Shown here piece by piece: positions 39,036 through 47,885 of a stretch of DNA of 64,000 bases. The notes under the pieces are model-generated. The model was given only the letters and a program-made list of their open reading frames with translations. It ran no database searches and was not told the origin of the DNA. Positions within the stretch are counted from its first letter, which is position 1; every line of letters starts with the position of its first letter. The translations under genes and the position numbers were made by a program. Origin of the DNA: Myroides odoratimimus (GTDB taxonomy: Bacteria; Bacteroidota; Bacteroidia; Flavobacteriales; Flavobacteriaceae). Location: NCBI RefSeq assembly GCF_001485415.1, contig NZ_BCMQ01000018.1, forward strand, positions 1 through 64,000, read 5' to 3'.

Positions 39036-40241
39036 TTAATCAATGATTTTCTCAATTATTTTGTTTAATTCGATTAGCATTTCTTCTGATGCATGGTGTG
39101 GGGCAGCTTTAAACTGCTCTATAAACCTGACAAATTTGATGATATCTTCTTTGTCTTTTTTGGTTTTGGTATGCAGGTTATTGATAAATACTTCATCTAG
39201 TTTAGTGGTATCTAGCCAATGTACACGTCTTATTTTTTCTAAGGTGTATATAATGTGTTTATTAATCAAGTCTTCATAGTCTTTATTTTGAATATAAAGA
39301 TTAGACACTATTTTGGTAAATTCAACAGTAGTGTTAGACAGCGGTGTGATAATCGGTATTACTCTCTGCTTTCTTTTTGCTGTGAAAATGATAAACACAA
39401 ACAACGTTCCAAGGAAGAAATACCACGCCCATGTCAAGGCAGGATGTTTAAACACAAATCTAAGAATAGAAGTAGAGTGGTACTCATTATCTCCTGGTAA
39501 TCTAGATACAGTGAAGTAGGTGTTCTGTTGAGGTAAGTAAGATAATACACCCTGAACATAAAGGTGATTATTACTTTCTAACAAATTATAGTTTGTAAAT
39601 GCAATAGGCTGAAGTCCTAATATAAGTTGACCTGATCCCTCTTTATAGCGGATAAGGTTAGGATATTTGACTCCTTTATACTTTAAGTATCCTAGCACCT
39701 CTACCTTTGTACGTAGAGAATCTGGAATATCGAAGTAGTTCGTATTTAAGTCTTTTAACTGAAACGAATAAGTAGAAATATTCGGATTAGCTAATGTTAC
39801 TGACACCTTATCTTGATCTAATAATTCCTCTTGTAATGTATACTGTAGATAGTCTGTCTCTATACCTTCGATTAACCCATCTATATTATCTTGAAAGATA
39901 ACAGCAGTGTTTCCCTTTGCTATATAGTGATGTAGGTTGACTCTAGCGAAAGAGTCTATATACCCATAGTTCTTTAAAGAGAACAGTGTGTTAGTGTGTA
40001 TACTATCATACTTTTTATCTTTAAAGAAGTCATAGACATTTCCAGTGATTCTGATTATACTATCATTAGGAAACACTTTGTCTATTTCCTGATCTAGTAT
40101 ATATGTCCCAAAGGGAATCTTATGTGTATTATCTAAGGTTTCGCGCCAATCTATCGGATCTACTTTATTAGACTCTATAAAATAAACAAAGCCCATAATC
40201 ACGATAAAAAGGAACAACATTGTTTTTGTTGATTTACTCAT
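39036..40241 (-). CDS. DUF4350-containing membrane protein
   Basis: A 401-residue protein with an N-terminal helix (about 7-24), a periplasmic domain of about 230 residues, one further helix (TWAWYFFLGTLFVFIIFTA, about 268-287) and a cytoplasmic tail. The N-terminal half matches the DUF4350 type (a ThuA/glutamine-amidotransferase-like fold in related proteins) found beside MoxR genes; this is from family memory. It has no visible catalytic signature. It overlaps neither neighbour (1-base gap to DUF4129). Confidence 0.75.
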   Translation of the reverse strand: MSKSTKTMLFLFIVIMGFVYFIESNKVDPIDWRETLDNTHKIPFGTYILDQEIDKVFPNDSIIRITGNVYDFFKDKKYDSIHTNTLFSLKNYGYIDSFARVNLHHYIAKGNTAVIFQDNIDGLIEGIETDYLQYTLQEELLDQDKVSVTLANPNISTYSFQLKDLNTNYFDIPDSLRTKVEVLGYLKYKGVKYPNLIRYKEGSGQLILGLQPIAFTNYNLLESNNHLYVQGVLSYLPQQNTYFTVSRLPGDNEYHSTSILRFVFKHPALTWAWYFFLGTLFVFIIFTAKRKQRVIPIITPLSNTTVEFTKIVSNLYIQNKDYEDLINKHIIYTLEKIRRVHWLDTTKLDEVFINNLHTKTKKDKEDIIKFVRFIEQFKAAPHHASEEMLIELNKIIEKIID

Positions 40242-40242
40242 T

Positions 40243-41070
40243 TTAGCTTTGTTTTAGTATAGTGTCAAATGACTGTTTTGCACGGTTAAACTCAGATTCT
40301 TCTATTTCAAATTCTCCATACCATATATTGTTATATAGATAAGAAAGATACCTAAAATCCTCTTTTAGTTTGCTATCTTTTATTTCGTTTTGATAGTCAG
40401 AGTTCGTTTTTTCGATATGCCATTCGATCTCCTCTTTTTCTTGTAATCTCTGTAGAAGCCATAGGTAGTAGTAACGAATACTTAGACGGTATTGTTGTTC
40501 CGCAATGGTCTTGCTTATTAGAGAAGGGAAGTCCACAACTTTAAGGTTTAACTCAATTTCATCGACCTGTATCTCCATCTTTTTAGCGCTCTTCTTGAAT
40601 AGCCAATAGGCATCTTTCTGAATAACAGCTCTTACGATATAATAAATTAAAAGAAAGATAACTAGTGTTCCTGCTATTCTATAAAAAACTTGTAAACGGC
40701 TACTTGTTTCATAGTCAATATCAAATTGTCTAAAGAAGTCAGTTAATTGCTGATTTAACCATCGCTTAAAGCGCTTCCAGATAGAGTCTTTGTTAAGTTC
40801 TTCTTTATAATCGAAGTCAGGATCTTTCTTGTATTTCTTTTTATAATCTGTCTCAAATTTAGTAAGTACTATATCTGTACTCGTCTCCTCTAAGTATGGA
40901 AGTACATTGACAGGCTTAGCCTTGATAACTCCAGCTTCATGAGCAGTCGCAGAGATGTCTTCTTCATCTTGTGAAGATTCTACATCAGATACAATAGTAT
41001 CCTGCTCTACCTGCCCAAAATGAGGAGTAGCAAATGATAAAAATAATAGTATAAATAAGAATCTCTTCAT
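40243..41070 (-). CDS. DUF4129-containing membrane protein
   Basis: A 275-residue protein with a signal peptide (MKRFLFILLFLSFATPHFGQ), an acidic linker, a single transmembrane helix (about 130-148) and a cytoplasmic C-terminal domain of DUF4129 type (SIRYYYLWLLQRLQEKEEIEW, then the LSYLYNNIWYGEFEIEESEF ending). DUF4129 domains accompany MoxR/DUF58 and transglutaminase-like genes. Its start overlaps the stop of the upstream gene by one base. Confidence 0.8.
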   Translation of the reverse strand: MKRFLFILLFLSFATPHFGQVEQDTIVSDVESSQDEEDISATAHEAGVIKAKPVNVLPYLEETSTDIVLTKFETDYKKKYKKDPDFDYKEELNKDSIWKRFKRWLNQQLTDFFRQFDIDYETSSRLQVFYRIAGTLVIFLLIYYIVRAVIQKDAYWLFKKSAKKMEIQVDEIELNLKVVDFPSLISKTIAEQQYRLSIRYYYLWLLQRLQEKEEIEWHIEKTNSDYQNEIKDSKLKEDFRYLSYLYNNIWYGEFEIEESEFNRAKQSFDTILKQS

Positions 41071-41990
41071 TAGTTTTTTCCAATCATATCAATGTCTGCA
41101 TGAGACTGTGTATTTTCTTTTTGTTCTCTGATGCTGTAGTAAACTAATCCTTGATTAATCAACATAATATTATTCATTACGAAAGATACTAGTGTACTTA
41201 AGATAACGATACCGATGAACATTAGTTTAAAACCTTGTGTGTCTTCTAGATCATAAGAACTTTTTTCACTGAATATTGTACCTCCATAGAACATGATTTG
41301 AGGGATAATATTTACCATAGTAGTAACGATTTGTATTACTAGATATACTAAGAAAGTGTTCCCTACGATAATCCAGAATTTACTTTTCAGCATATAGTAA
41401 GCTGTTTGATATGATTCAAAGATTCCACTTCTATTGGTCACATATTCATAATAAGCTAAGTTTATCCATGAAGCAATAGCAGGCATCATAATCAGTAAAA
41501 GGGGAATCCCTATTAATAAAAATATTAAAACAGCCGCGATAGAGAAAGCAATTATAATTAAGGGAAATATAGTGAAAAAAGAAGCAAGTGCGAAGCCAAG
41601 TAATCTCCAAATATCCTTTTTTAGAGGATTAGTAATATGCTTTATATCTTGATAATCCTTAGGGTGTTCTACCATCGCCTTTAGATAGTATACAGGATAT
41701 GACATAGCGATAATACTTATAAGAATAGTAACAACCGCCGCTACTAAGACTACTAAGAAGAAAAGACCAACATTATTGTCTATAAATGTATCTAATGATG
41801 AGTTATTTGCAGAGCTAGACCCAGAAAATACCATATCAAATAAAAAGTAAGTACATACAAATAAGACTAGTAATAGGATACCACATAGGGTAAAGTAATT
41901 TTTGAAGAATGGTTTTCCTTCTTTTTGAAAGAATGAAATTGTATCATTCATTAAGTCACTAAAATCTCTTTTTTTAAAAACAACAAACAT
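41070..41990 (-). CDS. six-helix membrane protein of the MoxR cluster
   Basis: A 306-residue integral membrane protein with about six hydrophobic segments (around 36-55, 76-100, 130-155, 158-178, 208-232 and 254-280). It resembles the DUF4013 or glycerophosphodiesterase membrane-domain type in overall pattern, but I cannot assign a family. The N-terminus is cytoplasmic (KKRDFSDLMNDTISFF). It is placed 3 bases after SpoIIM and overlaps DUF4129 by one base, so it is almost surely part of the same complex or pathway. Confidence 0.75.
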   Translation of the reverse strand: MFVVFKKRDFSDLMNDTISFFQKEGKPFFKNYFTLCGILLLVLFVCTYFLFDMVFSGSSSANNSSLDTFIDNNVGLFFLVVLVAAVVTILISIIAMSYPVYYLKAMVEHPKDYQDIKHITNPLKKDIWRLLGFALASFFTIFPLIIIAFSIAAVLIFLLIGIPLLLIMMPAIASWINLAYYEYVTNRSGIFESYQTAYYMLKSKFWIIVGNTFLVYLVIQIVTTMVNIIPQIMFYGGTIFSEKSSYDLEDTQGFKLMFIGIVILSTLVSFVMNNIMLINQGLVYYSIREQKENTQSHADIDMIGKN

Positions 41991-41993
41991 AGA

Positions 41994-42959
41994 TTATAAT
42001 TTAATAAGTTTTGAATATACTCTTCTCGGATAGATGAAGAAGTAATAAATAATGATAGAGAATGTACCTAGTATAATAATATAGTTTAGTACATCAGGCA
42101 TCTCTTTAGCATAGCGTGTTATAAAGCCCTCTATAAAAGCAGCTGTGATAACGAATGGTACCATCGCTAAGAATATTTTAAATCCATTCTTAAATCCTCG
42201 AATAAAGGAATTCTTTCTCGAGAAGGTTTTAGGAAATAGAAGACTTCCTCCAAATACAAAGCCTGCAAATGCCTCAATGATAATCCCTGTGATCTCTATA
42301 GCTCCATGTAACCATATCCCTCTAAAGCTATCCATAAAAGCATTTTCTCTAATAAACATATATTGAAACGCACCTAGCATAATGCCATTATAGAGTAGAT
42401 AGAATAGTGTGCCTAACCCAGCGAAGATTCCGTATATAAAAAATTGTAGAGATACATATAGATTGTTAAACGCTATACCTACAAAGCTTCCCCAGTTACT
42501 ACCAGATTTATAGATACCCATCGCGTCATCATTCTGTATATTATCTAACGTTAGATTAACATAATGATCTCCTAATATTAAACGAATAAACTCTAAATCA
42601 TAATGAGCAGAAACAAAACCAATACCTACAATAATCAGAAAGGTTAGTACAGAAAAGTAAAGATAATTACGATTTTCATGCACAACTAGAGGTACTTCTG
42701 TTTTAAAGAAATAAACAAGTCTATTTTCCTCAATACGTTTTGTTTTGTAAATTTTTTGATAAGTTTGCGCTGCTAAAATATTGAGATATTGTGTAACTTT
42801 ACTCTTGGGATAATAAGTTTGTGCATAGGATAAGTCATTCATTAACTGAATGTACATATCGGCTAAGTAATCAGGTTTATGAATTGAGTTAGAATATATT
42901 GTATGTTCATATTCAATCCATTTTTCTTTATTATATTTGATAAAAGCGACTTCTCTCAT
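41994..42959 (-). CDS. SpoIIM-type (stage II sporulation protein M) membrane protein
   Basis: A 321-residue membrane protein of the SpoIIM/DUF95 family. The first 95 residues are cytoplasmic; five or more helices follow, with the conserved GIxNxxxxLxFFIxGxxxGxGTxxxLxxNGxMLG region at about 165-198. Sporulation is not implied: non-spore-forming Bacteroidota carry this family next to RDD and MoxR genes. It is the first gene of the minus-strand MoxR operon and is divergent from the RDD gene, with only 17 bases between start codons. Confidence 0.88.
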   Translation of the reverse strand: MREVAFIKYNKEKWIEYEHTIYSNSIHKPDYLADMYIQLMNDLSYAQTYYPKSKVTQYLNILAAQTYQKIYKTKRIEENRLVYFFKTEVPLVVHENRNYLYFSVLTFLIIVGIGFVSAHYDLEFIRLILGDHYVNLTLDNIQNDDAMGIYKSGSNWGSFVGIAFNNLYVSLQFFIYGIFAGLGTLFYLLYNGIMLGAFQYMFIRENAFMDSFRGIWLHGAIEITGIIIEAFAGFVFGGSLLFPKTFSRKNSFIRGFKNGFKIFLAMVPFVITAAFIEGFITRYAKEMPDVLNYIIILGTFSIIIYYFFIYPRRVYSKLIKL

Positions 42960-42976
42960 TTAAAAGCAGATAATTT

Positions 42977-43714
42977 ATGGCTAATTTAACAATAAATACA
43001 ACACAAAATATCAAAATAGAATTTAAAACTGCATCTATTGGTGAAAGAATGATTGCTTCTATTTTAGATCTTATTTTTAAGGGATTGTATTTGATTCTGA
43101 TTTTTTATATTGTAAGTCAACTAAGAATAGTTAATGCTTTTATAGATGATTGGTCTAAAATTGCGGTTATGATTCTCATCGCTTCTCCTGCTTTGTTTTA
43201 TACTCTATTTTTTGAGACGATTATGCAGGGAGCTACTCCTGGTAAGAAGATTATGAGGATTAAGGTAATTAAGATAGATGGCTATGAAGCTTCTGTGGTA
43301 GACTATGCTAGCCGTTGGGTAATGAGATTAGTAGATTTTTGGATAGGTTCAGCAGCAGTTGGTTTGATTACAATTATATGTACAGATAAGAGTCAGCGAT
43401 TAGGTGATATTTTAGCAGGTACAGCAGTGATATCTGTTAAAGAAAGATTACTTTTGTCATCCACTATTTTTCAGGAAGTAGAGGAGGAGTACACCCCATT
43501 ATTTGCGCAGGTGTTAAGTTTGACAGATAAAGATGTTTATATTATAAAAGAAGCTTTAACTACTTTTAAAGCAAATAGAGATCACGAGTTATTACAGAAG
43601 CTAGTCGTTAAACTTAAGAGCGTACTAGGTATAGGTGAGCTGAAGACACTCTCTGATCAGGAGTTTATAGAAACGGTATTAAAAGACTACAATTATTTAA
43701 CAGCTAAGGTTTAG
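42977..43714 (+). CDS. RDD family membrane protein
   Basis: A 245-residue protein with the RDD membrane domain (three helices within about 20-150). It holds the typical opening IGERMIASILDLIF (R..D), the GATPGKKIMRIKV loop and a third Arg/Asp stretch, ASRWVMRLVDF. The C-terminal 80 residues are cytoplasmic and helical. RDD proteins are poorly characterised and may act in transport. It is divergent from spoIIM, and the following TRIC gene starts 22 bases after it. Confidence 0.88.
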   Translation: MANLTINTTQNIKIEFKTASIGERMIASILDLIFKGLYLILIFYIVSQLRIVNAFIDDWSKIAVMILIASPALFYTLFFETIMQGATPGKKIMRIKVIKIDGYEASVVDYASRWVMRLVDFWIGSAAVGLITIICTDKSQRLGDILAGTAVISVKERLLLSSTIFQEVEEEYTPLFAQVLSLTDKDVYIIKEALTTFKANRDHELLQKLVVKLKSVLGIGELKTLSDQEFIETVLKDYNYLTAKV

Positions 43715-43736
43715 CGCATTATTTTTATACTATTTA

Positions 43737-44345
43737 ATGTTTAATTTTTTCGATATTTTAGATTTGCTCGGAACATTAGCTTTTGCAATTTCGGGAGCAT
43801 TAGCAGGGCGTGAAAGAAGGTTAGATCTGTTTGGGATGACTATTTTAGCATTCGCGACAGCTATTGGAGGAGGGACTATCAGAGATATGATGATCGGATG
43901 GACACCTGTGATGTGGCTTACTAATCTTAGTTATTTTTATGTAACCTTATTAGGGGTAGCTATGGCTATTGTGTTCTATAAGAAGTTTAACTTCTTGCGT
44001 TATTCTCTTTTCCTATTTGATACCATAGGTATCGCTGTGTTCACACTAATCGGTATAGAAAAAGGGATGACAGTAGGCTTACACCCGATTATCTGTGTTA
44101 CCTTAGGTACGATTACTGCTTGTTTTGGAGGGGTTATTCGCGATATTTTAGCGAATAAGATTCCACTTATTTTTAAACAAGAGATCTATGCCACAGCATG
44201 TATCCTTGGAGGTTTGGTTTATTATTTACTAAATTATTTTGAGCTGAGTAAGGATATCTTATACGTAGGTACAGCAGGTATTATTATTCTGATTAGAGTA
44301 TTAGCTGTGAAGTATAAGTGGAGTTTGCCATTTGCGAATGTGTAA
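43737..44345 (+). CDS. trimeric intracellular cation channel family protein (UPF0126/YadS)
   Basis: A 202-residue protein with seven hydrophobic helices formed by two UPF0126 repeats. The paired motifs FGMTILAFATAIGGGTIRDMMIG (about 31-53) and ICVTLGTITACFGGVIRDILANKIPLIF (about 119-146) carry the GGG/GG-xIRD signature of prokaryotic TRIC channels. It is transcribed 22 bases after the RDD gene and ends at the terminator near 44384. Potassium or other monovalent cation conduction is known for relatives. Confidence 0.9.
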   Translation: MFNFFDILDLLGTLAFAISGALAGRERRLDLFGMTILAFATAIGGGTIRDMMIGWTPVMWLTNLSYFYVTLLGVAMAIVFYKKFNFLRYSLFLFDTIGIAVFTLIGIEKGMTVGLHPIICVTLGTITACFGGVIRDILANKIPLIFKQEIYATACILGGLVYYLLNYFELSKDILYVGTAGIIILIRVLAVKYKWSLPFANV

Positions 44346-44383
44346 GCTTGCTTTCTTAGAATAAATAACTAAAGAAAGAATAT

Positions 44384-44430
44384 AAAGTGTATAGTACATA
44401 TCATGATGTAGTATATACTTTTTTTTATTG
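44384..44430 (+). terminator. terminator of RDD-TRIC operon
   Basis: An imperfect stem with one or two wobble pairs (AAGTGTATAGTACAT against ATGTAGTATATACTT) is followed by eight T. Confidence 0.65.
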
Positions 44431-44610
44431 ATTATATTGTTAAATAATAGGTGGTTATAAAAGTGAAAGAGTAGAAGAACCTATATTACAAAGAGCTAAG
44501 GAGATAACAATGCATTGGTAATAATATAGCTACTCATACATCAGTACATTTTTTAAAGCCAGGTAAGTAAGTAATTTATTGTACTCTGAGAGCATTCTTA
44601 TTCTTGTCTC

Positions 44611-44690
44611 ACTTGATTTGAGTCCGTAGTGAGTCCGTTATGAGTCTGTAGTGAGTCCGTTAAATCAAGTAAAATAACGGACACAATATA
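44611..44690 (+). repeat. four tandem 11-bp repeats inside an inverted repeat (copy 2)
   Basis: ACTTGATTT (44611-44619) and AAATCAAGT (44662-44670) form a perfect 9-bp inverted repeat. Between them stand four 11-mers: TGAGTCCGTAG (44619), TGAGTCCGTTA (44630), TGAGTCTGTAG (44641) and TGAGTCCGTTA (44652). AAAATAACGGACACA (44670-44684) after it matches sequence inside copy 1 at about 28.6 kb. Confidence 0.85.
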
Positions 44691-44820
44691 GACCTATAGC
44701 ATTATCATATAGCTTTTATACAAAATGAGACTAGAGCATCATACGTGCTTCAGTGCAATAGAGTGCTAATCCGAATCTTTGGATGATATGCGTTAGAAAC
44801 TAAGTGTGGTTAATCTAATA

Positions 44821-46509
44821 CTAAGATAAAATATTAGATCTATTATGATTAGAAAATAGTTTACTAATTAGGTTAGAGATAGGTACTAGTATAAGGATAG
44901 TAGCTAGCCCAATAGTGTTATACCATAGATAATGAATAGGAGTAGTGATGTATAGGGTAATAATAGTGATTTGAGTTAGTAAAATGGTGTAAAACAAAGC
45001 TTTATTATTGTTTTTAAAGTACATGGTCACTAGTAAAATACCAAGTAGAGTTCCTGAAAACAGAGAAGAGTACGCCCATAGTATTTGGATAAGATTTAAA
45101 AATACGGGAATATTATATACTATAATCAGAGCAAGGATAATAATAATAAGAGTAATGATATCATGATATCTTTTGCTGTCTGGATGAGGCAGAGCACTTG
45201 ACTTGGTCTGAGATAACAGTTTTTTTGTTTTTTTTGATAGCCAATTTATTTCGTGAAATCCTATCGAAAGTAAACAGATAAAAAATAAAGCCATGATAAC
45301 ACCTGCTATCCCTGTGGGTACATGAAAGTTGATAAAGTGAAGAAGTATAAAGTCAGAATCATTCACTTCTACATTATGATTCGCCTTTTTAATTAATTTT
45401 TTTGCTTCTAGTTGAAGTTTATTTGCATTTTCTGTTAAGCTTAGTATTTGATCTTTTAGTATTTGATTACTGTAGTTCTGATAGATTTGCCCACTGTATA
45501 AGAAGCTAGCTTCTTTCTTTAAGTTCAATATTTTTTGATACTCTTGTTTGATATGGTCGTATTGTTCTGCATATTCAGATTGATATACTGTGTGTACATT
45601 ATGAGGGTTGTAGTGTAGCGGGGCATCGTTAAACTGATAAAATGTAAATAACACACACCCTGTCAATAGAATAAAGAAATGAAATGGGACATTGAATAGC
45701 CCATTGATAATCAATCCATCCTTAGTCTTATCAGAGTATTTACTCTGTCTATATATCTGTAGAATCTTTGTATCTATAGATAATAGGGCGACGAATAGTA
45801 TAGTACCATTTACTAAACATTTAAGCAAGTCAAAATTATCTTTTAAAGCAAGATCGCTATCGATCACGGTAAGTTTATCAAAAGAGGCGGTGAAGCTTAA
45901 TGTATCTTCTAGATACATACCTTCTGGTAGTTTATATAATATGGTCAGAAAGATGATAGTCGTTATTATAATGGCGTATAATAACTGGTTTCGTCTAGGG
46001 AATAAATTGGTTTTGTTTTTAAAAAGAATGTTTAGAACGATAAAAATTGCACTTATGATTAAGAGTAAGATTTTGAAATCTATTTTTAATAAAATAGAGA
46101 GTATCATAGCCGTAGCATAGAATGTAATAGTAAGAACAAGTAATCTTAGGATTAGATAAATAATGCTGGTTAAGTAGTAGACTCTTTTATTAGACTTCGT
46201 CTTGATGTACTCAAATGCGCTTTTAGTATTGTGTTTTTTGTATTTTGGGATAATTAAGAATATAACGATAAATACGGCTAAGGGAATACCTAGATACAGC
46301 TGTAGGAATGTCATTCCTTGTGAATAAGCTTGTCCTGGAAGAGAGATAAAAGTGTATATAAAAGATTGTACCGCTATAATCTTGAAACCATAGTGTAGTG
46401 TTGACTTTTCGTAAATAGAGTTGTTATCTGCTTTATTAAGTTTAAAGTGCTTAATGGTGATAACAATAAATAAAATTAGTATAAAAATACTCCAATCAAT
46501 TGCATTCAT
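44821..46509 (-). CDS. sodium:solute symporter-like membrane protein
   Basis: A 562-residue integral membrane protein with 12-14 hydrophobic helices, arranged like the SSS (sodium:solute symporter) family; the FAYEYI-like SAFEYIKTKSNKRVYYLTSIIYL at about 96-118 is typical. A soluble, Gln/Lys-rich helical insertion (about 305-375) stands between helices in the middle, longer than usual for the family. Substrate unknown. No neighbouring enzyme suggests one. Family assignment rests on overall layout and the one motif. Confidence 0.68.
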   Translation of the reverse strand: MNAIDWSIFILILFIVITIKHFKLNKADNNSIYEKSTLHYGFKIIAVQSFIYTFISLPGQAYSQGMTFLQLYLGIPLAVFIVIFLIIPKYKKHNTKSAFEYIKTKSNKRVYYLTSIIYLILRLLVLTITFYATAMILSILLKIDFKILLLIISAIFIVLNILFKNKTNLFPRRNQLLYAIIITTIIFLTILYKLPEGMYLEDTLSFTASFDKLTVIDSDLALKDNFDLLKCLVNGTILFVALLSIDTKILQIYRQSKYSDKTKDGLIINGLFNVPFHFFILLTGCVLFTFYQFNDAPLHYNPHNVHTVYQSEYAEQYDHIKQEYQKILNLKKEASFLYSGQIYQNYSNQILKDQILSLTENANKLQLEAKKLIKKANHNVEVNDSDFILLHFINFHVPTGIAGVIMALFFICLLSIGFHEINWLSKKTKKLLSQTKSSALPHPDSKRYHDIITLIIIILALIIVYNIPVFLNLIQILWAYSSLFSGTLLGILLVTMYFKNNNKALFYTILLTQITIITLYITTPIHYLWYNTIGLATILILVPISNLISKLFSNHNRSNILS

Positions 46510-46660
46510 TTCAACGAAATTAAGGAGGTATAAACTGCAAATGATCTCGTGGTACTGTTCTTTATATAGCTAGAATAGAATCTATGATCTTCTATAAAGA
46601 GTACAGTATAGATAAGTGTTTGTGTTCTGAAGTAGTTTTATTGATTAGTTTTGACTTTAT

Positions 46661-46706
46661 AAAAAAAAGACTAGTAAAACCTATAAATAGGTTAACTAGC
46701 CTTTCT
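46661..46706 (-). terminator. terminator of kdsC-maf-mscS operon
   Basis: An interrupted stem, ACTAGT...ACCTAT with ATAGGT...ACTAG (46670-46699), is flanked by an eight-A run that gives the minus-strand U-tract. Confidence 0.65.
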
Positions 46707-46762
46707 TCTACTACCATTTGACTATTTAAACCGAAATGGTAAATACAAAATTTGTGCCACTA

Positions 46763-47287
46763 TTATATTGTAGGATTGTCTATATCCTCTTTTTTATTGA
46801 CTATAACGATTCCCTTTTGTAATAATAAACTGTTTGGATAAGAGATTTTCTCATTCTCTGTAGTGAGTAATATAGTACAGAATGCCTTGATATCAATGAT
46901 CTTAGCTTCTATAGGAAAATCTTTGTCTTGTAATCTGATGGTATCTCCTATTCTAAATGGAAATGAGAAGAATAATAAGATTCCGGCAGTGATATTACTT
47001 AATAAAGACCACTGAGCGAACATCGCTACACCTATTACTGTAAATACAGACGTAAGTGTAACCATGAAATTCTCCGGCTGAACTCCCCAAATCGTTAGTA
47101 TGAGAATTAGAAAAATAACAGATAGAAGTGTATTAAATAATCTGATGATCAGTAGTACTCGGCTATCTTTACGCTGTTCTTTAGTAGAGAATGATCGGAT
47201 GATATATCCTATTAACTTTCTACAAGGAATATATAGAACTAATGTAATTACAGTCGCTATGATCTCTGTGTAATATTCTTTTAGCAT
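46763..47287 (-). CDS. small mechanosensitive ion channel (MscS type)
   Basis: A 174-residue MscS-family channel, about 60 percent of the length of E. coli MscS. Three helices lie at about 8-22, 48-66 and 75-115. The pore-lining helix leads into the beta domain ITAGILLFFSFPFRIGDTIRLQDKDFPIEAKIIDI (104-138). The C-terminal alpha/beta vestibule is missing, and the protein ends shortly after the beta domain. Relatives open under membrane tension to protect against osmotic downshock. It starts 2 bases after maf stops. Confidence 0.85.
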   Translation of the reverse strand: MLKEYYTEIIATVITLVLYIPCRKLIGYIIRSFSTKEQRKDSRVLLIIRLFNTLLSVIFLILILTIWGVQPENFMVTLTSVFTVIGVAMFAQWSLLSNITAGILLFFSFPFRIGDTIRLQDKDFPIEAKIIDIKAFCTILLTTENEKISYPNSLLLQKGIVIVNKKEDIDNPTI

Positions 47288-47289
47288 AT

Positions 47290-47877
47290 TTATTTTTTAA
47301 TGAATTTTAGTAATTCTTCAACAAGCTCTTTAGTAGGTAAGCCTACTATATTAGTATAAGAACCATCTATTTTATCTATGCCTACTAATCCTATCCATTC
47401 TTGTATACCATAAGCCCCAGCCTTATCATAAGGTTTGTATTGGTCTATATAGAAATAAAGGGCTTCATCAGATAGGTCAGAGAAACTCACTTTAGTAATA
47501 CAGTGGAATACACTTACGCTCTCCTTGCTCTTTAAACATACAGAACTGATTACTTCATGCTCATGACCACATAAGCTCTTCAGCATGGTATAGGCTTCAT
47601 CTCTACTTTCAGGTTTGCCTAGTGAGGTATCATTATTCCATACTGTAGTATCACTGGTGATGATGATTTCGTTATCGTGTAGTATTTCTATAGCATCAGC
47701 CTTTGCTTTAGCGATATAGTCAGTGATTTGTTCTCTTACTAGTTCTTCAGGATAAGACTCATCTATATCCGAAGCTCGGACTGTAAAGGTGAATCCTAAG
47801 TCTGTTAAATATTGTTTACGTCTAGGAGAATTAGATCCTAGTACGATATTATAATCCTTAAATAGCTTATTAAGCAT
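47290..47877 (-). CDS. maf: Maf-type nucleotide pyrophosphatase
   Basis: A 195-residue Maf/HAM1-like pyrophosphatase that hydrolyses non-canonical or modified nucleoside triphosphates. The signature LGSNSPRRKQYL (13-24) is followed by SDTTVWNNDTSLGKP (catalytic Asp), the E-V-ISSV segment and the DKAGAYGIQ motif. It lies between kdsC (8-base gap) and mscS (2-base gap) in one operon. Confidence 0.93.
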   Translation of the reverse strand: MLNKLFKDYNIVLGSNSPRRKQYLTDLGFTFTVRASDIDESYPEELVREQITDYIAKAKADAIEILHDNEIIITSDTTVWNNDTSLGKPESRDEAYTMLKSLCGHEHEVISSVCLKSKESVSVFHCITKVSFSDLSDEALYFYIDQYKPYDKAGAYGIQEWIGLVGIDKIDGSYTNIVGLPTKELVEELLKFIKK

Positions 47878-47885
47878 AGTTTTTA

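Larger units (their letters stand above)
44346..44820. other. long intergenic region with terminator and 11-bp repeat element
   Basis: About 475 bases between convergent genes without credible reading frames. It holds a terminator (44384-44428) and the second copy of the 11-bp repeat element (44611-44690). The remainder shows nothing I can name. Confidence 0.6.

Noticed and set aside
41994..42959. Sporulation role suggested by the SpoIIM family name
   Set aside because: No other sporulation gene is seen and the family is common in non-spore-forming Bacteroidota.
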